In this document: positions 41,347 through 49,450 of the stretch, one piece after another
Numbering within the stretch: the first letter of the stretch is position 1
How the letters are laid out: every line of letters begins with the position of its first letter
Notes under the pieces: model-generated
Databases searched by the model: none
What the model was told of the DNA's origin: nothing
The model's input: the letters and a program-made list of their open reading frames with translations, nothing else
Assembly (NCBI GenBank): GCA_048264125.1
Contig: JBLXDM010000004.1
Location: 1 to 64,000, forward strand
DNA from: M1-B18 sp048264125
GTDB taxonomy: Bacteria > Bacillota > Clostridia > Peptostreptococcales > Natronincolaceae
DNA: 64,000 nucleotides
Direction of reading: 5' to 3'
Program-made: the position numbers and the translations under genes

Positions 41347-42441
41347 TTAGTCCATTCCGAATAGTCGATTTGTAAAAACCGCTGAGGCAGCCCCCGTCAG
41401 GAAAAAGCATTTGTCCTCCTGAAGGCCTCTACCCATAGTTTTAGCCTCTAGCTCAAAAAACCTCAATACATCCGGAAATAAATCTCCGCTTTCTTCTACA
41501 ATATAATGTTTTTCATTTAAATGCAACTCATTTATTTGCTGCATAATATAGCTTCTGTTAGACTCCTCTAGCTTCGGAAGGACGATATTGCTTTTCGTCT
41601 TTGTTATTTTAGAGAAAACAGTAATGCTGTGATGACTGATGCCCTTGTGCCGCTCTCTTTCGTCTGCAAAGCTTATTCTGGGTATACCTATTGCCATGCC
41701 CCCTAGGTCATTTACAGCATCCAGCAGCATCCCCTGCTCTATACCGGAAAAGCCATAGGGTGTGCCTGTTCCCACTATCCCCGGCCCCATAGTCACTATG
41801 GCTAAATCGCATTTTGCTATTTCTCTTGCTGCTATTAGGGCATTGTAAATATTTACACATTCATAATCCCCGCCAAAGGCATGACCTATTGTGATGGTGT
41901 CCTTCAATATTGCCTTTTCCTTCAAGGTTCTGACATTATCGCTTAAGGCTATTGGTAAAGCAGCAGCATCCGTCATTATATAGGCAATATTTAGCTGTGG
42001 GTTGATATATTTTAAGGTGGCGGCTATTGGAAGCAGCATGCTGTGGAGGGTTCCCACCAGCACTGGAAAGCCCTGTAGGGAATGAAAATCCTGAAATATG
42101 CTGTGATAGAGACTATTTTGCTCCTCCACCGTCATGACCTTCAGCTGATACGGTGTATATCTTAGCTTCATTATATGTCCCTGCTCCGACTGCTGAAGGA
42201 CTTTATTCTTCAAATTATATACGACAAAATGCTGACCTCCGGTCCCCAGCTTCAGCTCTACTGCTGTGGTGTTTAAAACCACCTCGTCCCCCTCAGCTAC
42301 CTCTCCCGTCAGCTGATTGTAGTTTATGGCAGCAGCCTCTACTCCGTCCAGCAGCACCTTTATATGGGTTATATCCTGGTGTCTGGCATCAATCCCGGAA
42401 ACTATTCCTCGTTTAGTACTCATCATCATATCGGCCAACAC
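41347..42441 (-). CDS. DUF3866 family protein
   Basis: 364 residues of the DUF3866 family, which is conserved in Clostridia and Actinobacteria beside nudix, recN and xerD genes but has no assigned function. The start is KRGIVSGIDARHQDITHIKV and a central VGTGTPYGFSGIEQGMLLDA (about 220-239) is typical. There is no membrane segment and no obvious catalytic motif. It follows the MraY-like gene by 6 bp and precedes nudF, so it is part of the envelope operon. Confidence 0.8.
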   Translation of the reverse strand: MLADMMMSTKRGIVSGIDARHQDITHIKVLLDGVEAAAINYNQLTGEVAEGDEVVLNTTAVELKLGTGGQHFVVYNLKNKVLQQSEQGHIMKLRYTPYQLKVMTVEEQNSLYHSIFQDFHSLQGFPVLVGTLHSMLLPIAATLKYINPQLNIAYIMTDAAALPIALSDNVRTLKEKAILKDTITIGHAFGGDYECVNIYNALIAAREIAKCDLAIVTMGPGIVGTGTPYGFSGIEQGMLLDAVNDLGGMAIGIPRISFADERERHKGISHHSITVFSKITKTKSNIVLPKLEESNRSYIMQQINELHLNEKHYIVEESGDLFPDVLRFFELEAKTMGRGLQEDKCFFLTGAASAVFTNRLFGMD

Positions 42442-42447
42442 CCTCCT

Positions 42448-43251
42448 TTATCTACCAAGCCGGTCCAAGAAATCCAGTACAATATTGCCTTTAATAATTT
42501 TTGTAAGAGAATATTTCTCTGCTGCTATATGAATTCCAGCTAGCAAAAGAATTATAACCAGTCTGTAAGCTGTGCTTAGGCTTAGGGCAGCTGTTATTCC
42601 CAATATAACACCAAGACTATTGGAGCCTGCATCCCCCAGCATAGCCCTTGCCTTAAGATCCTGAGGCAAATATATCAACCAAAAGCCCAGTACCATATAA
42701 AATATAAGCTTGGACTCATATGTGATGCCTGACAAAAGCAAAAGAATGCCTATGATAAAATAGACCTTAAGCGCTCGTCCGGGCCTCAGGTCAAAGAGAT
42801 TTAGTAGATTCGTCATCATGCCAATAAGTAATGTATTAATTAATATATTGAGAATACCATCAGAAATATAAGCGCTTATCAAAAGACCCACCATTCCTCC
42901 GGTGACGGCTTTAAAGCCCCCCGTGGTCAACCTTCCCCTAAGTAAGCCACCGATATGGCCCCTAAAGCCGCTATCATCTCTATTGCCCATAAGGTCGTCT
43001 ATTATGCCTACAAAGGCCATTGTCAATATACCTGTCTGAAAAACAAACAAGCCCACGGCTTCGGCCTTCATTATTAATGCGAAAAAGCTGTTGATAATTA
43101 ATATAGGTACCAAGGCTATTCCCATACCGACGGGGATTTCAATGCCTTCATAATTCTTTTTAAGTGCCCCGCCTTTGATTAGCATTTCTTTAATCTTAGG
43201 CGTAATGACGGCAGATGATACCAGTCCACCGATGAATACAACAAGCAGCAT
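42448..43251 (-). CDS. MraY-like polyprenyl-phosphate sugar transferase (short)
   Basis: 267 residues with about seven membrane helices. It shows motifs of the UDP-sugar:undecaprenyl-phosphate transferase family (MraY/WecA/TagO): IIDDLMGNRDDSGFRGH (about 82-98), NLLNLFDLRPG (about 147-157) and MLGDAGSNSLG (about 207-217). These place the acidic Mg2+/substrate residues on the cytoplasmic face. It is shorter than typical MraY (about 320). It sits beside a GT2 enzyme and SteA/SteB-like proteins, so it may build a lipid-linked sugar for the envelope. Confidence 0.8.
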   Translation of the reverse strand: MLLVVFIGGLVSSAVITPKIKEMLIKGGALKKNYEGIEIPVGMGIALVPILIINSFFALIMKAEAVGLFVFQTGILTMAFVGIIDDLMGNRDDSGFRGHIGGLLRGRLTTGGFKAVTGGMVGLLISAYISDGILNILINTLLIGMMTNLLNLFDLRPGRALKVYFIIGILLLLSGITYESKLIFYMVLGFWLIYLPQDLKARAMLGDAGSNSLGVILGITAALSLSTAYRLVIILLLAGIHIAAEKYSLTKIIKGNIVLDFLDRLGR

Positions 43252-43275
43252 ATATTCACATCCATTTTCTTTAGC

Positions 43276-43956
43276 TTAATTTAAAAATTTATTTAAAACC
43301 ACCCTAGAAATATGATAGAACTGCCTGCCTCTATGATAGAAGCCAGCGATATCCCTTCCTGTTTCCCTATGGCTCATGTCAACATCGATCTCCAGCACCT
43401 GATGCCCCCTCCTCAGAAGGTCTATCAGCATGCTCAGCTCTATGCCAAAGCCATTATTGGCTATATCCAGCTCCCTCAGCACCTCCGCCCTGAAGGCCCT
43501 TTGTCCAGAGAGTGCAGTAGACAGCCTCTGACCAGTATGAAGATAGACTCCCATTCGAGACATGCCCTTAACAAGGCCAAAGCCTCCTTTTTTTGTGGCG
43601 GCTGGAAATCTTGCAATTGCAATGTCTGCCCGCTCCTCCAAAATAGGTTGAATCAGCTTAGCAGCCTCCGAAGCCGATGCCTCTAAATCGGCATCTAGAA
43701 AAACGATGATGTCCGATGCCTCTAATGCCTCCTGCAGGCCCCGCTTTAGGGCGGCTCCCTTGCCGGAATTACAGCGCTGCCTTATCACCTTCACTGCTTC
43801 AAAGGAACTGGCTCTCTCAAAGGTATCGTCTGTGGAGCCATCATCAACCACAAATATATTGTGAATGTCCTCCATTCCCATTAAGGCCTCAAGGGTATTT
43901 TCTATTCTCGGCCCTTCGTTATAGGCTGGTATAATAATGCTTGTTCGCTTACTCAT
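43276..43956 (-). CDS. Family 2 glycosyltransferase
   Basis: 226 residues of GT-A fold. The start TSIIIPAYNEGPRIENTLEA, the VVDDGSTDDT loop (about 35-44) and FLDADLEAS (DxD, about 87-95) are typical of family 2 enzymes of the dolichol-phosphate-sugar synthase group. SGQRAFRAEVLRE (about 149-161) is the acceptor-region motif. With the MraY-like neighbour it may attach a sugar to undecaprenyl phosphate. The donor sugar is unknown. It overlaps the SteB-like gene by 8 bp. Confidence 0.86.
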   Translation of the reverse strand: MSKRTSIIIPAYNEGPRIENTLEALMGMEDIHNIFVVDDGSTDDTFERASSFEAVKVIRQRCNSGKGAALKRGLQEALEASDIIVFLDADLEASASEAAKLIQPILEERADIAIARFPAATKKGGFGLVKGMSRMGVYLHTGQRLSTALSGQRAFRAEVLRELDIANNGFGIELSMLIDLLRRGHQVLEIDVDMSHRETGRDIAGFYHRGRQFYHISRVVLNKFLN

Positions 43957-44872
43957 TTGTCAGCAGTCTCCCCTCCTGCAGGAATATCGGGACTAAGCCT
44001 TCAGAGGTGTTCTTTTCTCCATAATGTCCCTCTGCTCCCTGCAGCAGCAGCACCAGAGCTATTTGTCCCGGACTAGTATTTACATTATCCACCGTTGATA
44101 CACCCAAAGCCTTGTAAAAGGGGATATAGGAATAACCAACGTCTAATCGCTCCACTGCCACTATTTTTCTGCGATATACTCCTATTCTTTCTATGACATC
44201 CTTATCTATATCATTCATTTTGGTCTTATCTTCACTAATTCCGCCTCCTGCAACTATAACCTTGTCAATACCTACATCCTGAAGCCCTTCAAAATTGCCC
44301 TTGAGACGTATATAGTCCTCCTGTATCATGTCATTAAGGAAGCTGCTAGTCTCACTGTAGATTATTGCATCTACTATATAGTGATTTATAATGCTATAAA
44401 GCTCCTCCTTGCTTAATATATTGTAGCCATAATAGCTATTCAGCTCAGAGAGTTTTATATTGTCGATATCCAGCAGCTTGTCAGTGTAAACTAGCTCTAT
44501 GTTCAGGCTCCCGCCGGCCCTTTCAACAATCTCCTTAATATCGCTGTAATAGTACTGCTCATTCGTCACCACCATCGCTATGCTCTCCTGATGAAGTCTG
44601 TTGCTGGCTATTGTATCCCTTAGCATAGCTACAAAGCTGCTATTCCTTTCATTCTCTACTGCCAATGCATTGATTTGCTCTGTGAAGTGCTCCTTTTCAA
44701 CTAATATTTCGCTGAATCTGCCCTCTAGCCCCTCCACTATTTGCTGCTGCTGCTGCATAATGATGTCCGGTCCATTGAGATTGATTCCTATAAAGATACC
44801 TATACCTAATGAAATGAAGATTGCAGCTATCGTTATAACATAAAATCTGACATTTACCACCATTTTCCTCAC
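43949..44872 (-). CDS. SteB/MctB-like envelope protein
   Basis: 307 residues. One N-terminal membrane helix (NVRFYVITIAAIFISLGIGIFIGI) is followed by a coiled coil (about 35-75, QQQQQIVEGLEGRFSEIL) and a globular extracellular domain. The family is known as MctB (copper transport protein) in mycobacteria and SteB, a partner of SteA, in corynebacteria. It overlaps the SteA-like gene by 4 bp, which supports a joint complex at the membrane. Confidence 0.82.
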   Translation of the reverse strand: MRKMVVNVRFYVITIAAIFISLGIGIFIGINLNGPDIIMQQQQQIVEGLEGRFSEILVEKEHFTEQINALAVENERNSSFVAMLRDTIASNRLHQESIAMVVTNEQYYYSDIKEIVERAGGSLNIELVYTDKLLDIDNIKLSELNSYYGYNILSKEELYSIINHYIVDAIIYSETSSFLNDMIQEDYIRLKGNFEGLQDVGIDKVIVAGGGISEDKTKMNDIDKDVIERIGVYRRKIVAVERLDVGYSYIPFYKALGVSTVDNVNTSPGQIALVLLLQGAEGHYGEKNTSEGLVPIFLQEGRLLTNE

Positions 44873-45990
44873 CTACCTAGGAATAGTTTTATTTTCATTG
44901 CCATCAGCTTAAAAAAGATCTGTACTGGAGTTGATACTGCTGCAATAATGATTAGAGGAATAGCTGCTGCAGATACCAGCCATAGGAAGTGCTTTGCCTC
45001 AAGCCTGCTGTTGTATAGCTGACTTACGCCCTTCGCATCCATGAGCCTTGTGCCTATCTTCATTCTAACCAAAAGTGTGCTGGCCATACCCTTTCTTCCC
45101 TTTTCTAAAAAATCCACCATATTTGTATGACTGCCGACAGCTACGACTAGCTCTGCCCCCAACTCGTAGGCTAAAAGCATGGCGATATCCTCACTGGTTC
45201 CAGGTGCTGGTATAACACTGGCTTCCAACCCCAGCGCCTCAATCCGTTCCAAGCCGGGTGCCTTGCCATCTTGGTAGGCATGAACAATGATCTCCCGACT
45301 CCGTTTAAGACATTTATCGGTTGCACTGTCCATGTCGCCTATTAGCAAATCAGGTATAAAGCCGATTTCCATAAGGGCGTCACCACCACCGTCCACTCCT
45401 ATCAATACAGGCTTTACTTCCTTTATATAGGAGGCTATTGCCTGTAAATCCTGCTTGTAGTCCTTTCCTCTTACCACTACAAGAGCATGTCTTCCCTTCA
45501 TCTGAGTATTAAGCCTGGGAGCTTTTAGGCTGTTTAGAATTAATTCCTTCTCCTTACCGGCATAGTCAAGGGTATTGTCTATAAATTTTTCCAGCTCAAT
45601 AGAGAGGTTATCCTCTGCCATTTTTAATGCGGCTTCAACCTCCTCTTTGTCTATAGCCTTTAAATCTGCCAGGCTTTGATTGTTGTATATCAGCTGGTTT
45701 AGGCGAATTTCTACGATATCGTTATCCTGTAGCTTCTCAAATAAATCTATGTCTAGCACCTCATAAAGGGGTATTTTAGCCCCAACCAAAATTGAAGGCC
45801 CTAGATTTGGATACCTTCCACTGATACAGCTGCTGCAATTTATTACTGCTCTTACCTTTTTGGAAACAAGGGAGTTGGCAGCAACCTCGTCTATATCCTG
45901 GTGCATTATAATGGCGATATCTCCCGATCTTAGGCGGGGTATGAGATTTTTCGTTTTTTTATTCAATTTAACAGGGGCTTTATTGAACAT
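44869..45990 (-). CDS. SteA-like putative cytokinetic ring protein
   Basis: 373 residues. The N-terminus DIAIIMHQDIDEVAAN (about 26-41) and a central nucleotide-binding-like part (GVDGGGDALMEIGFIPDLLIGDMDSATD, partly as IGDMDSATD) match SteA. The C-terminus has a membrane helix (WLVSAAAIPLIIIAAV). The middle domain resembles thiamin pyrophosphokinase, so a nucleotide ligand is likely. In Corynebacterium SteA and SteB localise to the division site and activate a cell-wall hydrolase. Confidence 0.83.
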   Translation of the reverse strand: MFNKAPVKLNKKTKNLIPRLRSGDIAIIMHQDIDEVAANSLVSKKVRAVINCSSCISGRYPNLGPSILVGAKIPLYEVLDIDLFEKLQDNDIVEIRLNQLIYNNQSLADLKAIDKEEVEAALKMAEDNLSIELEKFIDNTLDYAGKEKELILNSLKAPRLNTQMKGRHALVVVRGKDYKQDLQAIASYIKEVKPVLIGVDGGGDALMEIGFIPDLLIGDMDSATDKCLKRSREIIVHAYQDGKAPGLERIEALGLEASVIPAPGTSEDIAMLLAYELGAELVVAVGSHTNMVDFLEKGRKGMASTLLVRMKIGTRLMDAKGVSQLYNSRLEAKHFLWLVSAAAIPLIIIAAVSTPVQIFFKLMAMKIKLFLGR

Positions 45991-46128
45991 TTAAAGACCT
46001 CCATACTAATTCTAATTATATTATCTGTAAATTTTCTATAATAATTCTTATTAACGCCTGCAGGGCATTTGCTTTTTTTGGTACTTTAAAATAGAATAAT
46101 AGTATCAATAATGATAAGGAGTAGAGCT

Positions 46129-46947
46129 ATGAAGGAAATTACAGCAATAAGCAAGGGAAGTTCAGAGGAGCAATATAATATATACATAGACAATAGCTTT
46201 TTTATTAGCTGCAATATCGAGACCATAAAGCTTCTGGGGCTTAAAACCGGCAGTGTAGTTGATGAATTGGCCCTACAGGAGCTTGTAGAGGAAAGTAATA
46301 TTAAAAAGGCCTTTAATAAATCCTTGAGCTATCTATCCTATAGAAGACGTACGGAGGCGGAGCTGGTTAAGCATTTAAAGGATTTTGACGAGGCTACAAT
46401 AGAAAAGGCTCTGGCGAGACTAAGAGGCTACAGCTTTGTCGACGATGAGGCCTATGGTGAGGATTATGTGGACACACAGGCTAATCAGCGGAAGGGCAGA
46501 TACCTTATAGAAAGGGGCTTAATACAAAAGGGTATACAGCAGGAGATTGTTGAAAATTCCTTAACCCGGCTGACGGAGGAGGAGGAGCTGGAGAACGCAA
46601 AAAAGCTATCTCAAGAATTTTTCAGAAGCAAAAGGAAGCTTCCCTACAATCAGCTGAAGCAAAAGCTTAGCCAAAAGCTTCTAAGCAAAGGCTACAATTG
46701 GGATATTATAAAAAAATCCCTCCTATATCTGGACGAAAATGAAGAGGTACAGCAGGAAATCAATCAGCAGCAGGAGGAATACCTTAAGCAGGCTATAGAT
46801 ATGGCTGAAAAGCTACATTCTAAATATGCTAAAAAGACCCCTAACAAATATCAGCTAAAGGCCAAAATCCAAGGGGGGCTATATCAAAAGGGCTTCGAAG
46901 ATGATATCATTCGTAGTGCAATTGAAGGAGTATTGGGTAATGACTAA
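46129..46947 (+). CDS. recX: RecX family regulatory protein
   Basis: 272 residues, longer than the ~150 of many RecX proteins but usual for Clostridia. It is a run of three-helix repeats: LSYLSYRRRTEAELVKHLKD (about 64-83), GRYLIERGLIQKG, LSQKLLSKGYNWDII and a fourth repeat QLKAKIQGGLYQKGFEDDII near the end. RecX modulates RecA filaments. I chose the ATG at 46129, 7 nt after AAGGAG; an upstream ATG at 46111 lacks that spacing. It is the only plus-strand gene here and converges on spo0A. Confidence 0.85.
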   Translation: MKEITAISKGSSEEQYNIYIDNSFFISCNIETIKLLGLKTGSVVDELALQELVEESNIKKAFNKSLSYLSYRRRTEAELVKHLKDFDEATIEKALARLRGYSFVDDEAYGEDYVDTQANQRKGRYLIERGLIQKGIQQEIVENSLTRLTEEEELENAKKLSQEFFRSKRKLPYNQLKQKLSQKLLSKGYNWDIIKKSLLYLDENEEVQQEINQQQEEYLKQAIDMAEKLHSKYAKKTPNKYQLKAKIQGGLYQKGFEDDIIRSAIEGVLGND

Positions 46948-46950
46948 AAA

Positions 46951-46994
46951 GAGAGGAACCCTTCCTGAATATAAATTCAGGAAGGGTTCCTCTC
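46951..46994. terminator. Long bidirectional terminator between recX and spo0A
   Basis: Twenty-base arms GAGAGGAACCCTTCCTGAAT and ATTCAGGAAGGGTTCCTCTC pair perfectly around ATAA. It lies between the convergent recX and spo0A stop codons, with A- and T-rich flanks. Confidence 0.8.
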
Positions 46995-47004
46995 CCTTTT
47001 CCCA

Positions 47005-47808
47005 TTACCCCACCATTTGTTCAAGTCTTAATTTATCAGCAACCATTGCTATAAATTCTGAATTTGTCGGCTTACCCTTATCTGTATTTATAGTATAGCC
47101 GAAGAGATTATTTATGGTATCTACCTTACCACGGCTCCATGCAACCTCTATTGCATGTCGGATGGCCCTTTCAACCCTACTGGAGGTAGTGTTGAATTTC
47201 TTAGCAATTGAAGGATATAGCTCCTTGGTAACTGCACTCAAAAGCTCAACGTTTCCAACCACCATGGTGATAGCTTCTCTTAAATAAAGATATCCTTTAA
47301 TGTGAGCCGGTACTCCTATTTCATGAATGATATTCGTAATTTCTGCCTCAAGACTCCTGTTATTTGTAATTAGAGACTTAGAATGACTTGTTACATTTTG
47401 TCTCTTTTTTTCAACTGCGTTGCTTGGATTTCCCACCATTTGACGTATACGATCGATAAAGACCTCGAAGTCAAAGGGCTTAATTACATAGTAATCTGCA
47501 CCAAGGGTTATTGCCCTTTGCGTAATCTTATCCTGTCCTACTGCAGACAGTATAATGATTTTAGGAAATCTCTCCATGTTAATAGCATTTAATTTCTCTA
47601 AAACTCCCAATCCATCAAGATGCGGCATAATGATATCTAAAACCACCACGTCAGGCAGCTTCTTAGTAATTAAATCAACTGCTTCCAGACCATCCTTTGC
47701 CACCCCTACTACCTGGATATCCTGTTGTCTCTCTAAATATTCACTCAGGATATCACAAAAATCTTCATTATCATCTGCGATTAATACGTTAATCATTTGG
47801 TTTTTCAC
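47005..47808 (-). CDS. spo0A: Sporulation master regulator Spo0A
   Basis: 267 residues. The receiver domain has D12-D13, the phosphorylated D58 in VVVLDIIMPHLDG and K in YYVIKPFDFE. A short hinge is followed by the effector domain with SIAKKFNTTSSRVERAIRHA (about 212-231), the DNA-contact helix conserved in Spo0A. Phospho-Spo0A starts sporulation. I chose the GTG at 47806-47808, which is spaced 6 nt from GGGGGG; a TTG at 47814 overlaps that site. A sigmaH-like promoter and 0A box lie upstream. Confidence 0.96.
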   Translation of the reverse strand: MKNQMINVLIADDNEDFCDILSEYLERQQDIQVVGVAKDGLEAVDLITKKLPDVVVLDIIMPHLDGLGVLEKLNAINMERFPKIIILSAVGQDKITQRAITLGADYYVIKPFDFEVFIDRIRQMVGNPSNAVEKKRQNVTSHSKSLITNNRSLEAEITNIIHEIGVPAHIKGYLYLREAITMVVGNVELLSAVTKELYPSIAKKFNTTSSRVERAIRHAIEVAWSRGKVDTINNLFGYTINTDKGKPTNSEFIAMVADKLRLEQMVG

Positions 47809-47850
47809 TGACAACCCCCCTGAATTTGCTTTTATTCCATTGTAATATGA

Positions 47851-47879
47851 GTATTCGACAAATGATAATGTATTCCTCC
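47851..47879 (-). promoter_or_regulatory. SigmaH-like promoter and 0A box upstream of spo0A
   Basis: On the minus strand GGAGGAATA (-35, sigmaH pattern RNAGGAWWW) and GTCGAATAC (-10, RNNGAAT) are 11 nt apart. The -10 overlaps TTTGTCGAA (47854-47862), a perfect Spo0A binding box. This fits the classic autoregulated spo0A promoter. Confidence 0.7.
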
Positions 47880-47948
47880 CGAAGTTAAAAATTATATCGT
47901 AAAAGGGGGTATAATTCGTTCTTGCTTTTTCCTTTTATTTTTACATTA

Positions 47949-49232
47949 TTACTGTATTAATTTGTCGTATATCCCCGATTCCTCCAGCATCCATTCAATA
48001 AAAATACCATAGCCTCTTGTGGGGTCATTGATCAGCACATGTGTAACCGCCCCTACAATTTTATTGTTTTGCAAAATGGGACTTCCGCTCATGCCTTGGA
48101 CAATTCCTCCGGTCTTTTCCAATAGCTGTTTATCTGTAATTCTTATGATCATACTTTTTCCGTCCGGTCTTGTCTGATGATTTACCTTCACTATCTCAAT
48201 ATCAAACTCTGCTATGACATTGTCCTCTAATGTGGTTAGTATCGTAGCAGGACCTTCCTTTATTTCATGCTGATAGGCAATTTCTATAGGCTCCTTGAAT
48301 ATGCCCTCCTCAATTTCTCTGATGGTTTCTCCATAAACACCATGCTGGGTATTTTTTTCTAGCCTTCCTATAGGTCTATTTAGGTCGCTGAAGACTCCTC
48401 TGATTTCGCCGGGCCTGCCCTTTTTACCCTGCTGTATAGCTATCACTCTGGATTTCATCATCTCACCATCTTTTATCGAAAGCAAGGCACCGGTGTCTAT
48501 ATCTGTGATGGCGTGGCCTAATGCACCAAACTTTTTAGTTATGGGGTCAAAAAAGGTTAAGGTTCCTACGCCTGCGGTTTTGTCCCTAACCCAAAATCCA
48601 AATTTATATTGATCGTCCTTATCCGACATGACAGGTGCTATCGTAACCTCAAACATGCTGTCATTTCTTCTAAGGGTTAAAGCGATGGGGTTTCCCTGGC
48701 TGGCTTGTATCAATTCTGCCACATGAACTGAGTTTTCCACCTTTACACCATTTATAGCAACCACAGTATCACCTATTCTTACACCCTTTTCCTCAGCCAA
48801 ATTATGGCTGACCCCCTGCTTATCAACAATTTCCGTTATTCCTACTATCAGCACCCCGTCGGTATTTAGCTTTACACCTATTGAATGTCCTCCTGGCGTT
48901 ACCTTCAGCTTAGGAACTACATTTACCTTAACAGTCCTATAGGGTATAAAACCAAAAACCTTATAATGAAGGCTTGCTGTACCCTTGTCTAGAGTCTTAA
49001 GCTGAATTGCCGAGCTTGCCTCCAGCTTTGAAAACTCCACAATGGCTTCAGAGCTGGAATCATAGGAAAGAAATAGCGGAAACCTTGAGTTAAGCACATG
49101 GTTATCACCAATTTGTATGTTGTATTCAGTAGGCAGGTTACCTGTAATATCTAAAGCAAAAAGATAAAGCATCAAAACTAAAAAAGTGCAAAATATAAAA
49201 TTAAAGACTAATTTTGCTCCTTTTCTACTCAA
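47949..49232 (-). CDS. spoIVB: SpoIVB peptidase
   Basis: About 427 residues from a TTG at 49230-49232 with GGGAGAG upstream; a longer frame to 49382 lacks a good ribosome site. A membrane anchor near the start (FNFIFCTFLVLMLYLFAL) is followed by a PDZ domain (HNLAEEKGVRIGDTVVAING, about 155-175) and the S55 serine peptidase domain: His in ALGHAITDIDTGAL, the catalytic Ser in GMSGSPIL with VGAVTHVLINDP. In sporulation, SpoIVB is secreted from the forespore and signals SigK activation by cutting SpoIVFA. It lies before spo0A as usual. Confidence 0.93.
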   Translation of the reverse strand: MSRKGAKLVFNFIFCTFLVLMLYLFALDITGNLPTEYNIQIGDNHVLNSRFPLFLSYDSSSEAIVEFSKLEASSAIQLKTLDKGTASLHYKVFGFIPYRTVKVNVVPKLKVTPGGHSIGVKLNTDGVLIVGITEIVDKQGVSHNLAEEKGVRIGDTVVAINGVKVENSVHVAELIQASQGNPIALTLRRNDSMFEVTIAPVMSDKDDQYKFGFWVRDKTAGVGTLTFFDPITKKFGALGHAITDIDTGALLSIKDGEMMKSRVIAIQQGKKGRPGEIRGVFSDLNRPIGRLEKNTQHGVYGETIREIEEGIFKEPIEIAYQHEIKEGPATILTTLEDNVIAEFDIEIVKVNHQTRPDGKSMIIRITDKQLLEKTGGIVQGMSGSPILQNNKIVGAVTHVLINDPTRGYGIFIEWMLEESGIYDKLIQ

Positions 49233-49405
49233 TATAATCACTCTCCCACTGAATTGCAGTATTGGCAAGGCTAAACAAACCTTGCTAAGTTTAATTTTGC
49301 CTTTTTGGAGAGGGATTATTATATATAATATTTTTATAAAAAGGAATATATAGTAAGGAAAATAGTAGGTATTAAATAGCAAATATGCAATTTCCTCAAA
49401 AAATA

Positions 49406-49447
49406 AAAAAATGGCCCGACGGTATTATTTGTTACCGCAGAACCATA
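49406..49447 (-). terminator. Intrinsic terminator of recN
   Basis: On the minus strand GGTTCTGCGGTA pairs with TACCGTCGGGCC (two mismatches, two G-T pairs), then ATTTTTTTATTTTTTG. It follows the recN stop. Confidence 0.6.
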
Positions 49448-49450
49448 TTA

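Noticed and set aside
49233..49382. Longer SpoIVB start at 49382
   Set aside because: It adds an unusual hydrophobic extension without a good ribosome site; the TTG at 49232 gives the usual family length.
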